A stretch of DNA of 64,000 nt from Nocardioides panacis (GTDB lineage Bacteria > Actinomycetota > Actinomycetes > Propionibacteriales > Nocardioidaceae): assembly GCF_019039255.1 (NCBI RefSeq), contig NZ_CP077062.1, positions 4,650,001-4,714,000 of the forward strand, written 5' to 3'. This document shows positions 7,607 through 15,990 of the stretch, piece after piece; the first letter of the stretch is position 1; each line of letters starts with the position of its first letter. The position numbers and the translations under genes were made by a program. Under the pieces are notes generated by a model, which was not told the DNA's origin, ran no database searches, and saw only the letters and a list, made by a program, of their open reading frames with translations.

Positions 7607-7897
7607 GTGCTCGCCGTCTTCCAGATCCAGAACGCCTTCGTGCTGGCCATCTCGCTGGTGGTCTTCCTCCTGCAGGCCTGGGCGTTCGTGGACGCGGTGT
7701 CCCATCGGGCGGAGGCCTTCGTCGCCGCCGACAAGCTCACCAAGCCGACCTGGCTGATCATCTTGGGCGTCGCCCTCGGCGCGCACATGCTGATCTGGAG
7801 CCCGTTCAGCTTCCTGAACCTCATCGGGGCGGTGGCCGGCATCGTGTACATCGTGGACGCCCGGCCCGCCCTGCGCGCCGTCACCGGCCGACACTGA
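7607..7897 (+). CDS. DUF2516 family small membrane protein, Rv0476-like
   Basis: This 96-residue protein of unknown function has about three hydrophobic segments (FVLAISLVVFLLQAWAFVDA; WLIILGVALGAHMLIW; LIGAVAGIVYIVDARPAL). The terminal DARPAL motif is typical of DUF2516. The GTG at 7607 is chosen over an in-frame GTG at 7586 because of the -10 element just upstream. It is the third member of the block conserved with Rv0474-Rv0476 but appears to be transcribed from its own promoter. Confidence 0.8.
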   Translation: MLAVFQIQNAFVLAISLVVFLLQAWAFVDAVSHRAEAFVAADKLTKPTWLIILGVALGAHMLIWSPFSFLNLIGAVAGIVYIVDARPALRAVTGRH

Positions 7898-7940
7898 GGT
7901 CGTGGGGCGGGTCTTCCCTCGACGGCTCACTCGGGTTACT

Positions 7941-7994
7941 CCCACACATATCAGGCATTTCGTTTATCCTTGAACCATTCACGAAGCGTGTGGG
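7941..7994 (+). promoter_or_regulatory. Promoter region of the sugar transferase, flanked by an inverted repeat
   Basis: This AT-rich stretch precedes the gene at 8009. TATCCT at 7975-7980 is a candidate -10. CCCACAC (7941-7947) and GTGTGGG (7988-7994) form a 7-bp inverted repeat that brackets it, which could be an operator or a long-range hairpin. An AGGGGGG ribosome-binding sequence follows. Confidence 0.4.
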
Positions 7995-8008
7995 CGTAGG
8001 GGGGTCGC

Positions 8009-9481
8009 GTGGCAGTCTCGGACGACCCGCGGGTCGCGCTGCCCCGTGCGTTCGACCGTGAGCGGACCCGGGGCGACATCCGGCTGGTGCTCGCCATCAC
8101 CGCGATCCTCGACGTCATGGTCATCGTGCTGGCGATCATCCTCGCCTGGGACCTGCGGGTCGCCTTCGACGTGTTCGCCACCGAGCTGGTTGGCGCCGAC
8201 GACCTGATCGTGCAGGCGACCCCCTGGGTCATCAGCGCCTGGTTCCTGATGCTGATCGCGCAGGGCGCCTACTCCGCGCGGCACTTCGGGGCGGGTGCGG
8301 CGGAGTACCGCTCCGTGGCGCTCGCCTCGCTGTTCGCCGCCGCGCTCGTGAGCACCGCCTGCTACCTCCTGCAGGTGCCGCTCTCCCGCGGATTCCTCCT
8401 GCTCTCGTTCCTCCTGGGCGGCCCGCTGCTGCTCGTCGAGCGGTTCGCGCTGCGCAAGGTCGTGCACCGGATGCGGAGGAGCGGCCGGCTGCTGCACCGC
8501 GTCATCGCGGTCGGCGGGCCCTCCGGCATCGGCGAGGTCGTCGACTCGCTGCGCCGGGCGCAGTACGTCGGCTACGAGGTCGTCGGGGCCTGCGTCCCCG
8601 AGGGCATGACCGTCGAGGAGGACCGTTTCCCGGTGCCGGTGCTGGGCACCGTCGGCGACACCCGCCGGCTCTGCAACGAGTGGGGCGCCGACACGGTCCT
8701 GGTCGCACGGGGTGGCTACGGAACCTCGCACGACCTGCGCCGCATCGCCTGGGACCTGGAGGGCTCCAGCATCGACCTCGTCGTGGTGCCCAGCCTCACC
8801 GACGTGGCCGGCCCGCGCATCCACATGCGCCCGGTGGCCGGCCTCCCGCTGCTGCACCTCGAGCAGCCGCAGGCGGGCGAGGCCGGCGGCATCTCCAAGC
8901 GGGCCTTCGACGTCCTGTTCGCCGGGCTGGCGCTGCTGCTCCTGGCCCCGCTGCTCGCGGTCGTCGCGGTCCTGGTCAAGGCGCAGGACGGCGGGCCGGT
9001 GCTGTTCCGCCAGTCCCGGGTCGGGCGAGGTGGCCAACCCTTCGGGATGCTGAAGTTCCGCTCGATGGTGGTCGACGCCGAGCAGAGGCTGGGCGAGCTG
9101 TACGAGCAGAACGAGGGCGACGGCCTGCTGTTCAAGATCAAGGCCGACCCGCGGATCACCCCGCTGGGCAGGTTCCTGCGCCGCTACTCGGTCGACGAGA
9201 TCCCGCAGCTGGTCAACGTGCTGCGCGGCGAGATGAGCCTCGTCGGGCCGCGACCCCCGCTGTCCTCCGAGGTGGACCGGTACGCGATCGACGTACACCG
9301 GAGGCTGCTGGTGCGGCCCGGCCTGACCGGGCTGTGGCAGGTCTCCGGCCGGTCCGGGTTGAGCTGGGACGAGTCGGTGCGGCTCGACCTGTACTACGTG
9401 GACAACTGGTCGATGACCACCGACCTGGTGATCATCGCGAAGACCGTGCGCGCCGTGATCCGGTCCACCGGCGCGTACTGA
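8009..9481 (+). CDS. Polyprenyl-phosphate sugar-1-phosphate transferase (WcaJ/WbaP type)
   Basis: This 490-residue membrane enzyme transfers a sugar-1-phosphate from a nucleotide sugar to undecaprenyl phosphate, the first step of an exopolysaccharide or surface glycan. Four to five N-terminal membrane helices are followed by a CoA_binding_3 Rossmann-like region (HRVIAVGGPSGIGEVV). The catalytic bacterial-transferase domain starts at KRAFDVLFAGLALLLLAPLL. It continues with VLFRQSRVGRGGQPFGMLKF, the RYSVDEIPQLVNVLRGEMSL segment, VGPRPP and RPGLTGLWQVSGR. Length and order are normal for the family. GTG at 8009 is preceded by AGGGGGG. No other glycan gene adjoins it; the glycan cluster is at 31-37 kb. 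Confidence 0.9.
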   Translation: MAVSDDPRVALPRAFDRERTRGDIRLVLAITAILDVMVIVLAIILAWDLRVAFDVFATELVGADDLIVQATPWVISAWFLMLIAQGAYSARHFGAGAAEYRSVALASLFAAALVSTACYLLQVPLSRGFLLLSFLLGGPLLLVERFALRKVVHRMRRSGRLLHRVIAVGGPSGIGEVVDSLRRAQYVGYEVVGACVPEGMTVEEDRFPVPVLGTVGDTRRLCNEWGADTVLVARGGYGTSHDLRRIAWDLEGSSIDLVVVPSLTDVAGPRIHMRPVAGLPLLHLEQPQAGEAGGISKRAFDVLFAGLALLLLAPLLAVVAVLVKAQDGGPVLFRQSRVGRGGQPFGMLKFRSMVVDAEQRLGELYEQNEGDGLLFKIKADPRITPLGRFLRRYSVDEIPQLVNVLRGEMSLVGPRPPLSSEVDRYAIDVHRRLLVRPGLTGLWQVSGRSGLSWDESVRLDLYYVDNWSMTTDLVIIAKTVRAVIRSTGAY

Positions 9482-9535
9482 GCCGGCCCGGGGACGAGCA
9501 CCGTTTGGGGCGGGACCGCGCGGGAACCTCCTGCC

Positions 9536-10540
9536 ATGGTCCGCCTCCGCACCGTCACCCCCGGCACCCGGGGGTGGACGCGCCGCCGCGTCGGCAAGAA
9601 CTTCTCCTACGTCGACCACACCGGCGCCCGGCTGCCGGCCGAGGACGTCGCCCGGATCAAGGCGCTGGTGATCCCGCCCGCGTGGGAGGACGTCTGGATC
9701 TGCCCCGTCCCGAACGGCCACATCCAGGCGGTCGGCGTCGACGCCGCGGGCCGCAAGCAGTACCTCTACCACCCGGACTGGCGCACCCGGCGCGACCAGC
9801 TCAAGTTCGAGCGCGTGACCGAGGTGGCCCGTCGGCTCTCCACGACCCGCGCCGCCGTCCTGGAGCATCTCGCGCTCGACGGGATGCCCCTGGAGCGGGC
9901 CGCCGCGACCGCCGTACGCCTGCTGGACCTGGGCTACTTCCGGATCGGCTCGGACGTCTACGCCGGGGACAACGGCAGCTTCGGGCTCACCACCCTCGAG
10001 CGCCGGCACGTCACCCGCGCGCGGGACAAGCTGGTGTTCTGCTTCGTCGGCAAGTCGGGGGTCGAGCACTGCATCGAGATCGACGACCCGCTGTCGGTCG
10101 CGGCCGTGGAGACGATGCGCCGGCGGCGGAGCAAGGACGCCCGGCTGCTCGCCTACAAGGAGGACCGCAGCTGGCTGGTGCTGGACGCCGCGCGGGTCAA
10201 CGAGTACCTCGCCACCTCGACGGGCGGCGAGATGACCGCCAAGGACTTCCGGACCTGGCACGCGACCGTGCTGGCCGCGGCCGCCCTGGCGTCGAGCGAG
10301 GAGCCCGGGGACACCCAGGCCTCCCGCAAGCGGGCGGTGCGGCAGGCGATGGTCGAGGTGTCGGAGTACCTCGGCAACACCCCGGCGATCGCCAGGTCGT
10401 CCTACGTCGACCCGCGCGTGGTGGACCTCTACGAGGGCGGTACGACGATCGCGTCGACCGTGCGGGCGCGGCACAAGACCCCCGAGCTGCGGCAGGCTGC
10501 GATGGAGCGCGCGGTGCTGAGGATGCTGGAGAAGGCCTGA
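9536..10540 (+). CDS. DNA topoisomerase IB
   Basis: This 334-residue protein is of the poxvirus/Deinococcus-type TopIB family, which relaxes supercoils through a 3'-phosphotyrosyl intermediate. The N-terminal domain has KNFSYVDHTG and ALVIPPAWEDVWICP. The catalytic domain has LGYFRIGSDVYA, then TAKDFRTWHATVLAA, and the active-site tyrosine in SSYVDPRVVDLY near the C-terminus. The length fits bacterial members. It stands alone, 55 bp after the sugar transferase, with its own ATG at 9536. Confidence 0.92.
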   Translation: MVRLRTVTPGTRGWTRRRVGKNFSYVDHTGARLPAEDVARIKALVIPPAWEDVWICPVPNGHIQAVGVDAAGRKQYLYHPDWRTRRDQLKFERVTEVARRLSTTRAAVLEHLALDGMPLERAAATAVRLLDLGYFRIGSDVYAGDNGSFGLTTLERRHVTRARDKLVFCFVGKSGVEHCIEIDDPLSVAAVETMRRRRSKDARLLAYKEDRSWLVLDAARVNEYLATSTGGEMTAKDFRTWHATVLAAAALASSEEPGDTQASRKRAVRQAMVEVSEYLGNTPAIARSSYVDPRVVDLYEGGTTIASTVRARHKTPELRQAAMERAVLRMLEKA

Positions 10541-10634
10541 CCCGATGAGTTCGGGACGGCGACCTGGTCTGCCCTGGCGTGAACACTTCCGCTGAACCTC
10601 CCTCACTGTCGGTGCCGTGTGATGGAGTGCTCCC

Positions 10635-11624
10635 GTGAGCACGCAGCTGGCCGTCGAGGCCGTCGATCTCGTCAAGAAGTTCGGTGACACCGTCGCGGTC
10701 GACGGGGTGAGCTTCGTGGTGCCCGAGGGCACGGTGCTCGGCCTGCTCGGCCCGAACGGCGCCGGCAAGACCACCACCGTGCGGATGCTGACCACGCTCA
10801 GCGTCCCGACCAGCGGCACGGGCCGGGTCGCCGGGCACGACATCCTCACCGCGCCCGACCAGGTGCGCCGGTCCATGGGCCTCACCGGCCAGGCCGCCAC
10901 CGTCGACGAGCTGCTCACCGCCCGGGAGAACCTCTGGCTGATCGGCCGGCTCGCCGGCCTGCCCCGACGCTCGATCCGCCCGATCGGCGACGACCTGCTG
11001 GAGCGGTTCTCCCTCACCGAGGCAGCGGACCGGACCGTGAAGACCTACTCCGGCGGCATGCGGCGGCGGCTGGACCTCGCGGTCAGCCTGATCGCGGCGC
11101 CCCCGGTGCTGTTCCTCGACGAGCCCACCACCGGGCTCGACCCGCGCTCGCGCAACGACCTGTGGGACGTGCTGCGCGGCCTGGTGGCCGAGGGCACCAC
11201 GCTGCTGCTGACCACCCAGTACCTCGAGGAGGCCGACCAGCTCTGCGACGACATCGTGGTCATCGACAAGGGCCGGGTCATCGCGGCCGGGACGCCGACC
11301 CAGCTCAAGGACCAGGCCGGCCGGGCGAGCGTGGTGCTCACGCTGACCGACGCCGGTGACCTCGCGCGCGCCGAGGGGCTGCTGCGGTCGGAGATCGGGG
11401 ACGTGTACGTCGAGCCCGGCCCGCGCCGCATCACCGCGCCGGCGAACGGTCTCGACGACATGACCCGGATCGGCCGGCTGCTCGGCGACCACGGCCTGGC
11501 CGTCGACGACCTGGGCCTCAAGCGCCCCAGCCTCGACGACGTCTTCCTGCACCTCACCGGCCACCGCGCCGAGTCCGAGGACCCGGACGACTCCACCTCC
11601 GACCCCGAGAGCGTTCTGCGATGA
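10635..11624 (+). CDS. ABC transporter ATP-binding protein, DrrA family
   Basis: This 329-residue ATPase of a two-gene exporter has Walker A GPNGAGKTT, a Q-loop at LTGQAATVDE, the signature YSGGMRRR, Walker B VLFLDEPTTGLDPRSR and an H-loop following LLTTQYLEEAD. The C-terminal extension (LKRPSLDDVFLHLTG) is diagnostic of the daunorubicin-resistance DrrA group. Such pairs export drugs, lipids or siderophore-like compounds. The substrate here cannot be told. The stop overlaps the permease start in ATGA. Confidence 0.92.
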   Translation: MSTQLAVEAVDLVKKFGDTVAVDGVSFVVPEGTVLGLLGPNGAGKTTTVRMLTTLSVPTSGTGRVAGHDILTAPDQVRRSMGLTGQAATVDELLTARENLWLIGRLAGLPRRSIRPIGDDLLERFSLTEAADRTVKTYSGGMRRRLDLAVSLIAAPPVLFLDEPTTGLDPRSRNDLWDVLRGLVAEGTTLLLTTQYLEEADQLCDDIVVIDKGRVIAAGTPTQLKDQAGRASVVLTLTDAGDLARAEGLLRSEIGDVYVEPGPRRITAPANGLDDMTRIGRLLGDHGLAVDDLGLKRPSLDDVFLHLTGHRAESEDPDDSTSDPESVLR

Positions 11625-12466
11625 CCACCACCCTCACGTCCCGAACCACCGGCAGCACGCGGCCGGTGCTGACCCCGCCGTCCCTGGCCGTGTCGGCCGC
11701 CATCGTGGTGCGCCGCAACCTGATCCACATCAAGCGGATGCCCGAGCTGCTCCTGGACGTGACGATCCAGCCGGTGATGTTCGTGCTGCTGTTCGCGTTC
11801 GTGTTCGGCAGCTCGATCGCGGTGCCCGGCAGCAACTACCGCGAGTTCCTGGTGCCCGGGATCATGGCGCAGACCATCGTGTTCTCCTCGTTCATCGTCG
11901 CCATCGGGCTGACCAACGACCTGGAGAAGGGCATCGTGGACCGGCTCCGGTCGCTGCCGATCTCCGGGTCCGCGCTGCTGGTGGGCCGGTCCGTGTCCAG
12001 CCTGATCCACTCCAGCATCGGCATCACGGTGATGGCGCTGACCGGGCTGCTGATCGGGTGGCGGATCCGCGACGGCTTCCTGCACGGGGTCGCCGCCTTC
12101 GCCCTGATCCTGCTGTTCGGCTTCGCGATGATCTGGATCGGCATCTGGGTCGGCTCGATGCTGCGCTCGGTGGAGGCCGTCAACGGGTTCATGTTCACCG
12201 TGATGTTCCCGCTGACCTTCATCGCCAACACCTTCGCGCCCACCGCCCAGATGCCCACCTGGCTCCGGTTCCTCGCCGAGTGGAACCCGGTCTCGGCGCT
12301 CACCCAGGCGACCCGCGAGCTGTGGGGCAACGGGCCGCCCGCGCCGGCGAGCGCCTCCTGGGCGCTGCAGCACGCCCCGCTCGTGACCGTCGTGTGGGCG
12401 GTGCTGATCACGGCCGTCTTCGCACCCCTCGCGCTGGCCGCCTTCCGGCGCCGGGCGCGCGACTGA
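11621..12466 (+). CDS. ABC transporter permease, DrrB family
   Basis: This 281-residue ABC-2 type permease has six predicted helices and the family segment FLVPGIMAQTIVFSSFIVAI, followed by DLEKGIVDRLRSLPISGSAL. It is the membrane partner of the ATPase that overlaps its start by 4 bp. Together they form a complete Drr-type exporter. The gene ends 12 bp before the converging SDR gene. Confidence 0.92.
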   Translation: MTTTLTSRTTGSTRPVLTPPSLAVSAAIVVRRNLIHIKRMPELLLDVTIQPVMFVLLFAFVFGSSIAVPGSNYREFLVPGIMAQTIVFSSFIVAIGLTNDLEKGIVDRLRSLPISGSALLVGRSVSSLIHSSIGITVMALTGLLIGWRIRDGFLHGVAAFALILLFGFAMIWIGIWVGSMLRSVEAVNGFMFTVMFPLTFIANTFAPTAQMPTWLRFLAEWNPVSALTQATRELWGNGPPAPASASWALQHAPLVTVVWAVLITAVFAPLALAAFRRRARD

Positions 12467-12478
12467 GGCGGCGATCCG

Positions 12479-13234
12479 TCAGCGGGGCGCCATCCGCAGG
12501 GCGCCGTCCATCCGGATGACCTCGCCGTTGAGGTAGTCGTGGTCGATGACCATCAGCGCGAGGGAGGCGTACTCCTCGGGGCGCGCGAGCCGCTGCGGGA
12601 ACGGAACGCCGGCCGCGAGGCCGGCGCGGAACTCGTCGGAGACGGTCGCCAGCATCGGCGTCTCGACGATGCCCGGGGCGATCGTGCAGACCCGGATGCC
12701 GTACTGCGCCAGGTCCCGCGCGGCCGGCAGCGTGAGGCCGACGATGCCGCCCTTGGACGAGGCGTAGGCAGCCTGGCCGACCTGACCGTCGTACGCGGCG
12801 ATCGAGGCGGTGTTGACGATCACGCCGCGCTGGCCCTGCGCGTCCGGCTCGGTCCGGGCGATCTGCTCCGAGGCCAGCGCGAGCACGTTGAAGGTGCCGA
12901 CCAGGTTCACCGAGACGACGGCGGCGAAGAGCGCGAGGTCGTGCACGCCCTTCTTGCCGAGGATCCGGGCGGACGGGCCGATGCCGGCGCAGTTCACGAC
13001 CGTGCGCAGCGGTCCGGCGGCCGCGGCCTGCTCGACGGCGACCCGGACCTGCTCGGGGTCGGTGACGTCGGTGGCGACGTAGGTGACGCCGGCGACGTCC
13101 GGCGCCCGGTCGATGCCGGACTGCAGGTCGAGGGCGAAGACCCGGGCGCCCCGGGCGGCGAGGGCCGCGGCGGTGGCCGCGCCGAGCCCGGAGGCGCCGC
13201 CCGTGACGAGGGCGGAGGTGTCGTCGAGCTGCAT
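12479..13234 (-). CDS. SDR family 3-hydroxyacyl-CoA dehydrogenase-like (HSD17B10 type)
   Basis: This 251-residue short-chain dehydrogenase has cofactor loop TGGASGLGAATA, NAG in VVNCAGIG, and catalytic Ser/Tyr/Lys in NTASIAAYDGQVGQAAYASSK (tyrosine and lysine in the last five residues). Aspartate after beta-2 (FALDLQ) indicates NAD(H). The insertion near KKGVHDLALFA resembles type-2 3-hydroxyacyl-CoA dehydrogenases. Its start codon shares one base with the stop of the acyl-CoA dehydrogenase (TGATG), so the two form a beta-oxidation-like operon under the divergent TetR gene. Confidence 0.88.
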   Translation of the reverse strand: MQLDDTSALVTGGASGLGAATAAALAARGARVFALDLQSGIDRAPDVAGVTYVATDVTDPEQVRVAVEQAAAAGPLRTVVNCAGIGPSARILGKKGVHDLALFAAVVSVNLVGTFNVLALASEQIARTEPDAQGQRGVIVNTASIAAYDGQVGQAAYASSKGGIVGLTLPAARDLAQYGIRVCTIAPGIVETPMLATVSDEFRAGLAAGVPFPQRLARPEEYASLALMVIDHDYLNGEVIRMDGALRMAPR

Positions 13235-14418
13235 CAGTTCTCCTTGCCGTGGGGGGCGGTCGTGATCGGCGCGCTCGAGGGCTGGGCCAGGGCGCGGCCG
13301 ATCACCATCCGCTGGATCTGGTTGGTGCCTTCGAAGATCTGCATGACCTTGGCCTCGCGCATGTAGCGCTCGACCGGGAAGTCGCGGGTGTAGCCGTAGC
13401 CGCCGTGCACCTGCACCGCGTCGGTGGTGACCTTCATGGCGTTGTCGGTCGCGACCATCTTCGCGACCGACGCCTCGGTGCTGAACGGCAGGCCCTGGTC
13501 CTTGAGGCGCGCCGCGGCGAGGTACGTCGCCCGGGCCGACCCGACCGCGGCGGCCATGTCGGCGAGCAGGAACGCGAGGCCCTGGTGGTCGATGATCTTC
13601 TTGCCGAAGGTCTCACGGGTCTTGGCGTAGGCCACCGCGTCGTCCAGGGCTCCCTGGGCCAGGCCGGTCGCGACCGCCGCGATGCCGAGCCGGCCCGAGT
13701 CGAGGCCGGCGAGCGCGATCTTGAGGCCGTCGCCCTCGGCGCCGAGCAGCCGGTCGGCGGGGACGCGGGCGCCCTCGAACCGGACGGTCGCGGTGACCGA
13801 GCCGGTCAGCCCCATCTTGTGCTCCGGCGGGTCGGCCAGCACGCCCTCGGTGTCGGCCGGGACCAGGAAGCAGGAGATGCCGTTGCGCTCGTCGGAGGTC
13901 CGCGCCATCACCTTGTAGAAGTCCGCGACGCCGCCGTGGGTGACCCACGCCTTGGTGCCGTCGAGCACGTAGTCGTCGCCGTCGCGACGGGCACGGGTGC
14001 GCATCGCGGCCGGGTCGGAGCCGGCGTGCGCCTCGGAGAGGCAGTAGGCCCCCAGCTGCTCCCCGCCGAGCATCTCGGGCAGCAGCTTGTTCTTCTGCTC
14101 CTCGCTGCCGCGGGTGACCAGGCCGAAGCAGCTCAGCGCGTGCACGGAGACGCCGACCGCGACGCTGGCCCAGACCCGGGCGATCTCCTCGACGACCTGC
14201 AGGTAGACCTCGTAGGGCTGACCGCCGCCGCCGTACTCCTCGGCGTAGGGCAGCCCGAGCACGCCGACCCGGCCGAGCATCGTGAAGATGTCGCGCGGGA
14301 AGGTCTCGCTGGCCTCGTCGCCGGCGACGCGCGGGTGCAGCTCGCGGTCGGCGAGCTCGCGCACCAGCCGCACCAGGTCGGCGGCCTCGTCGGTCGGCAG
14401 GACACGGGATGCGGGCAC
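13234..14418 (-). CDS. Acyl-CoA dehydrogenase
   Basis: This 394-residue FAD enzyme introduces the alpha,beta double bond of an acyl-CoA. FAD/substrate motifs are present: AYCLSEAHAGSDPAAM, then WVTHGGVADFY, and the C-terminal signature QVHGGYGYTRDFPVERYMRE with IFEGTNQIQR. The catalytic glutamate is the one in FEGTNQ. The frame runs open far upstream, but GTG 14418 is supported by AAGGAGT seven bases before it and by the start of homology. It is followed directly by the SDR gene and faces the TetR gene across an operator. Confidence 0.92.
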   Translation of the reverse strand: MPASRVLPTDEAADLVRLVRELADRELHPRVAGDEASETFPRDIFTMLGRVGVLGLPYAEEYGGGGQPYEVYLQVVEEIARVWASVAVGVSVHALSCFGLVTRGSEEQKNKLLPEMLGGEQLGAYCLSEAHAGSDPAAMRTRARRDGDDYVLDGTKAWVTHGGVADFYKVMARTSDERNGISCFLVPADTEGVLADPPEHKMGLTGSVTATVRFEGARVPADRLLGAEGDGLKIALAGLDSGRLGIAAVATGLAQGALDDAVAYAKTRETFGKKIIDHQGLAFLLADMAAAVGSARATYLAAARLKDQGLPFSTEASVAKMVATDNAMKVTTDAVQVHGGYGYTRDFPVERYMREAKVMQIFEGTNQIQRMVIGRALAQPSSAPITTAPHGKEN

Positions 14419-14440
14419 GGGGACTCCTTGGTGACGCGAA

Positions 14441-14472
14441 AATGATACTGACAAGCAGGCTACAGTATCATT
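14441..14472. promoter_or_regulatory. Operator: AATGATACTG-N12-CAGTATCATT between acdH-type operon and tetR
   Basis: A perfect 10-bp inverted repeat with a 12-base spacer sits in the 78-bp divergent intergenic region. It contains TATCAT -10-like hexamers on both strands, so one bound TetR dimer pair could block both promoters. It is AT-rich against a GC-rich background. The most likely ligand of the adjacent regulator is an acyl-CoA. Confidence 0.75.
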
Positions 14473-14496
14473 CCAGCCGTCACCGGAGGAGGCCGC

Positions 14497-15072
14497 ATGG
14501 CCCGCACGCAGCGCACCCGCCGCCAGCTCGACCTGCTCGACCGGCTCGTGCACCTGATGGCGGCCGAGGGCTTCGCCCGGTTCACGCTGGACGACCTCGC
14601 GCTGCGGATGCGCTGCTCGAAGACCACGCTCTACGCGCTGGCCGACAGCAAGCAGGGACTCGTCGTCGAGGTGGTCAAGCAGTACTTCCGCACCGCGGTC
14701 GACCGGGTCGAGGAGCGGGTCGCCGCCCGGGAGGAGCCGGCCGAGCGGATCGCGGCGTACCTCTCCGCCGTCGCCGACCAGCTCCAGCCCCTGTCGCGGG
14801 CGTTCATGGACGACCTGACCGCGCTGCCGGCGGCGGCGGCGGTCTACCGGCAGAACACCGCGGCCGCGGCGGACCGGATCCGCGCGCTGGTCGCCGCCGG
14901 GGTCCGCGAGGGAGCCTTCCGGCCGGTGCACGCCGCGTTCGTGGGGGAGATGGTGGCCGCGACGATGTTCGAGATCCAGCGCGGCGAGCTGTTCGAGCGC
15001 CTCGAGCTGACCGACAGCGAGGCCTACGCCGAGCTCCTGACCCTGGTAACCGACCTCCTGACCGGCAGCTGA
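14497..15072 (+). CDS. TetR family transcriptional regulator (divergent from acyl-CoA dehydrogenase)
   Basis: This 191-residue protein has an N-terminal helix-turn-helix (residues ~24-50: FTLDDLALRMRCSKTTLYAL) and a helical C-terminal ligand and dimerisation domain. The HTH recognition helix CSKTTLYAL is TetR-like, although the segment AEGFARFT deviates a little. ATG 14497 has GGAGGAGG upstream. It lies divergent from the acyl-CoA dehydrogenase/SDR operon across the 10-bp inverted repeat, so it probably represses that operon and itself. Confidence 0.85.
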   Translation: MARTQRTRRQLDLLDRLVHLMAAEGFARFTLDDLALRMRCSKTTLYALADSKQGLVVEVVKQYFRTAVDRVEERVAAREEPAERIAAYLSAVADQLQPLSRAFMDDLTALPAAAAVYRQNTAAAADRIRALVAAGVREGAFRPVHAAFVGEMVAATMFEIQRGELFERLELTDSEAYAELLTLVTDLLTGS

Positions 15073-15092
15073 CCCGCAGCTGACCCCCCAGC

Positions 15093-15162
15093 TGTAACGC
15101 GGGGTTATGGACGCTCCACCCACGGCACACCTCGGGTCCAGCGTCCATAACCCCGCGTTACA
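15093..15162. repeat. 23-bp perfect inverted repeat, 24-bp spacer
   Basis: The arms at 15093-15115 (starting TGTAACGCGGGG, ending TATGGACGCT) and 15140-15162 are exact reverse complements. The spacer is ccacccacgg...cgggtcc. It lies between the tetR stop and lutA, in the forward direction. It could be a large bidirectional terminator stem, a REP/MITE-like mobile palindrome or a double regulator site. The remaining bases to 15261 hold no gene. Confidence 0.7.
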
Positions 15163-15261
15163 AGGGGCGCGGCCGCGGGCCCGGCTGTGCGTCGGGAGGC
15201 CGGGGGGGCTACGTTGCTGGGACGACGTCAGCGCCTGACAGGTCGGCGGGAGGGAGTCCGG

Positions 15262-15990
15262 ATGAAGGTCGCACTGATGGTCACGTGCGTGAACGACGCG
15301 ATGTTCCCCGAGACCGGCAAGGCGGTCGTCCGGCTGCTGCGCCGGCTCGGCGTCGACGTCGAGTTCCCCGCCGCGCAGACCTGCTGCGCGCAGCCGATGG
15401 TGAACACCGGCTACCTCGACGAGGCGGTGCCCGTCGTCCGCACCTTCACCGAGGCGTTCGCGGGGTACGACGCGGTGGTCACGCCGAGCGGCTCGTGCGC
15501 CGGGTCGGCCCGGCACCAGCACGCGCTCGTCGCGCGGCGCTCAGGCGACCCGGCCCTGCAGGCCGCGGTGGCCGCGACGTCGCCGACGGTCTACGAGCTC
15601 TCGGAGTTCCTCGTCGACGTGCTCGGGGTCGAGGACGTCGGCGCGTACTACCCGCACACCGTGACCTACCACCCGACCTGCCACTCGCTGCGGATGCTCG
15701 GCGTCGGCGACCGGCCCACCCGGCTGCTCAGGGCGGTCCGGGGGCTGCGGCTCGTCGAGCTGCCCGGGGCCGACCAGTGCTGCGGCTTCGGCGGCACGTT
15801 CGCGGTCAAGAACTCCGACACGTCGGTGGCGATGGGCTCCGACAAGGCCCGGCACGTCCGGGAGACCGGCGCCGAGGTGCTGGTCGCCGGGGACAACTCC
15901 TGCCTGATGCACGTCGGCGGGCTGCTCTCCCGGCAGCAGAGCGGGGTCCGGGTCGTGCACCTGGCCGAGATCCTGGCGGCGACGTCATGA
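15262..15990 (+). CDS. lutA: L-lactate utilization protein LutA ((Fe-S)-binding)
   Basis: This 242-residue subunit of the LutABC iron-sulfur L-lactate oxidase complex has two CCG-type cysteine domains. The first holds AQTCCAQPMVNTGY plus the distal PSGSCAG. The second holds HPTCHSLRMLG and ADQCCGFGGTFAVKN. ATG 15262 has GGGAGGGAG upstream; the open frame extends earlier to 15187 without homology. The stop overlaps lutB in ATGA. Confidence 0.92.
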   Translation: MKVALMVTCVNDAMFPETGKAVVRLLRRLGVDVEFPAAQTCCAQPMVNTGYLDEAVPVVRTFTEAFAGYDAVVTPSGSCAGSARHQHALVARRSGDPALQAAVAATSPTVYELSEFLVDVLGVEDVGAYYPHTVTYHPTCHSLRMLGVGDRPTRLLRAVRGLRLVELPGADQCCGFGGTFAVKNSDTSVAMGSDKARHVRETGAEVLVAGDNSCLMHVGGLLSRQQSGVRVVHLAEILAATS

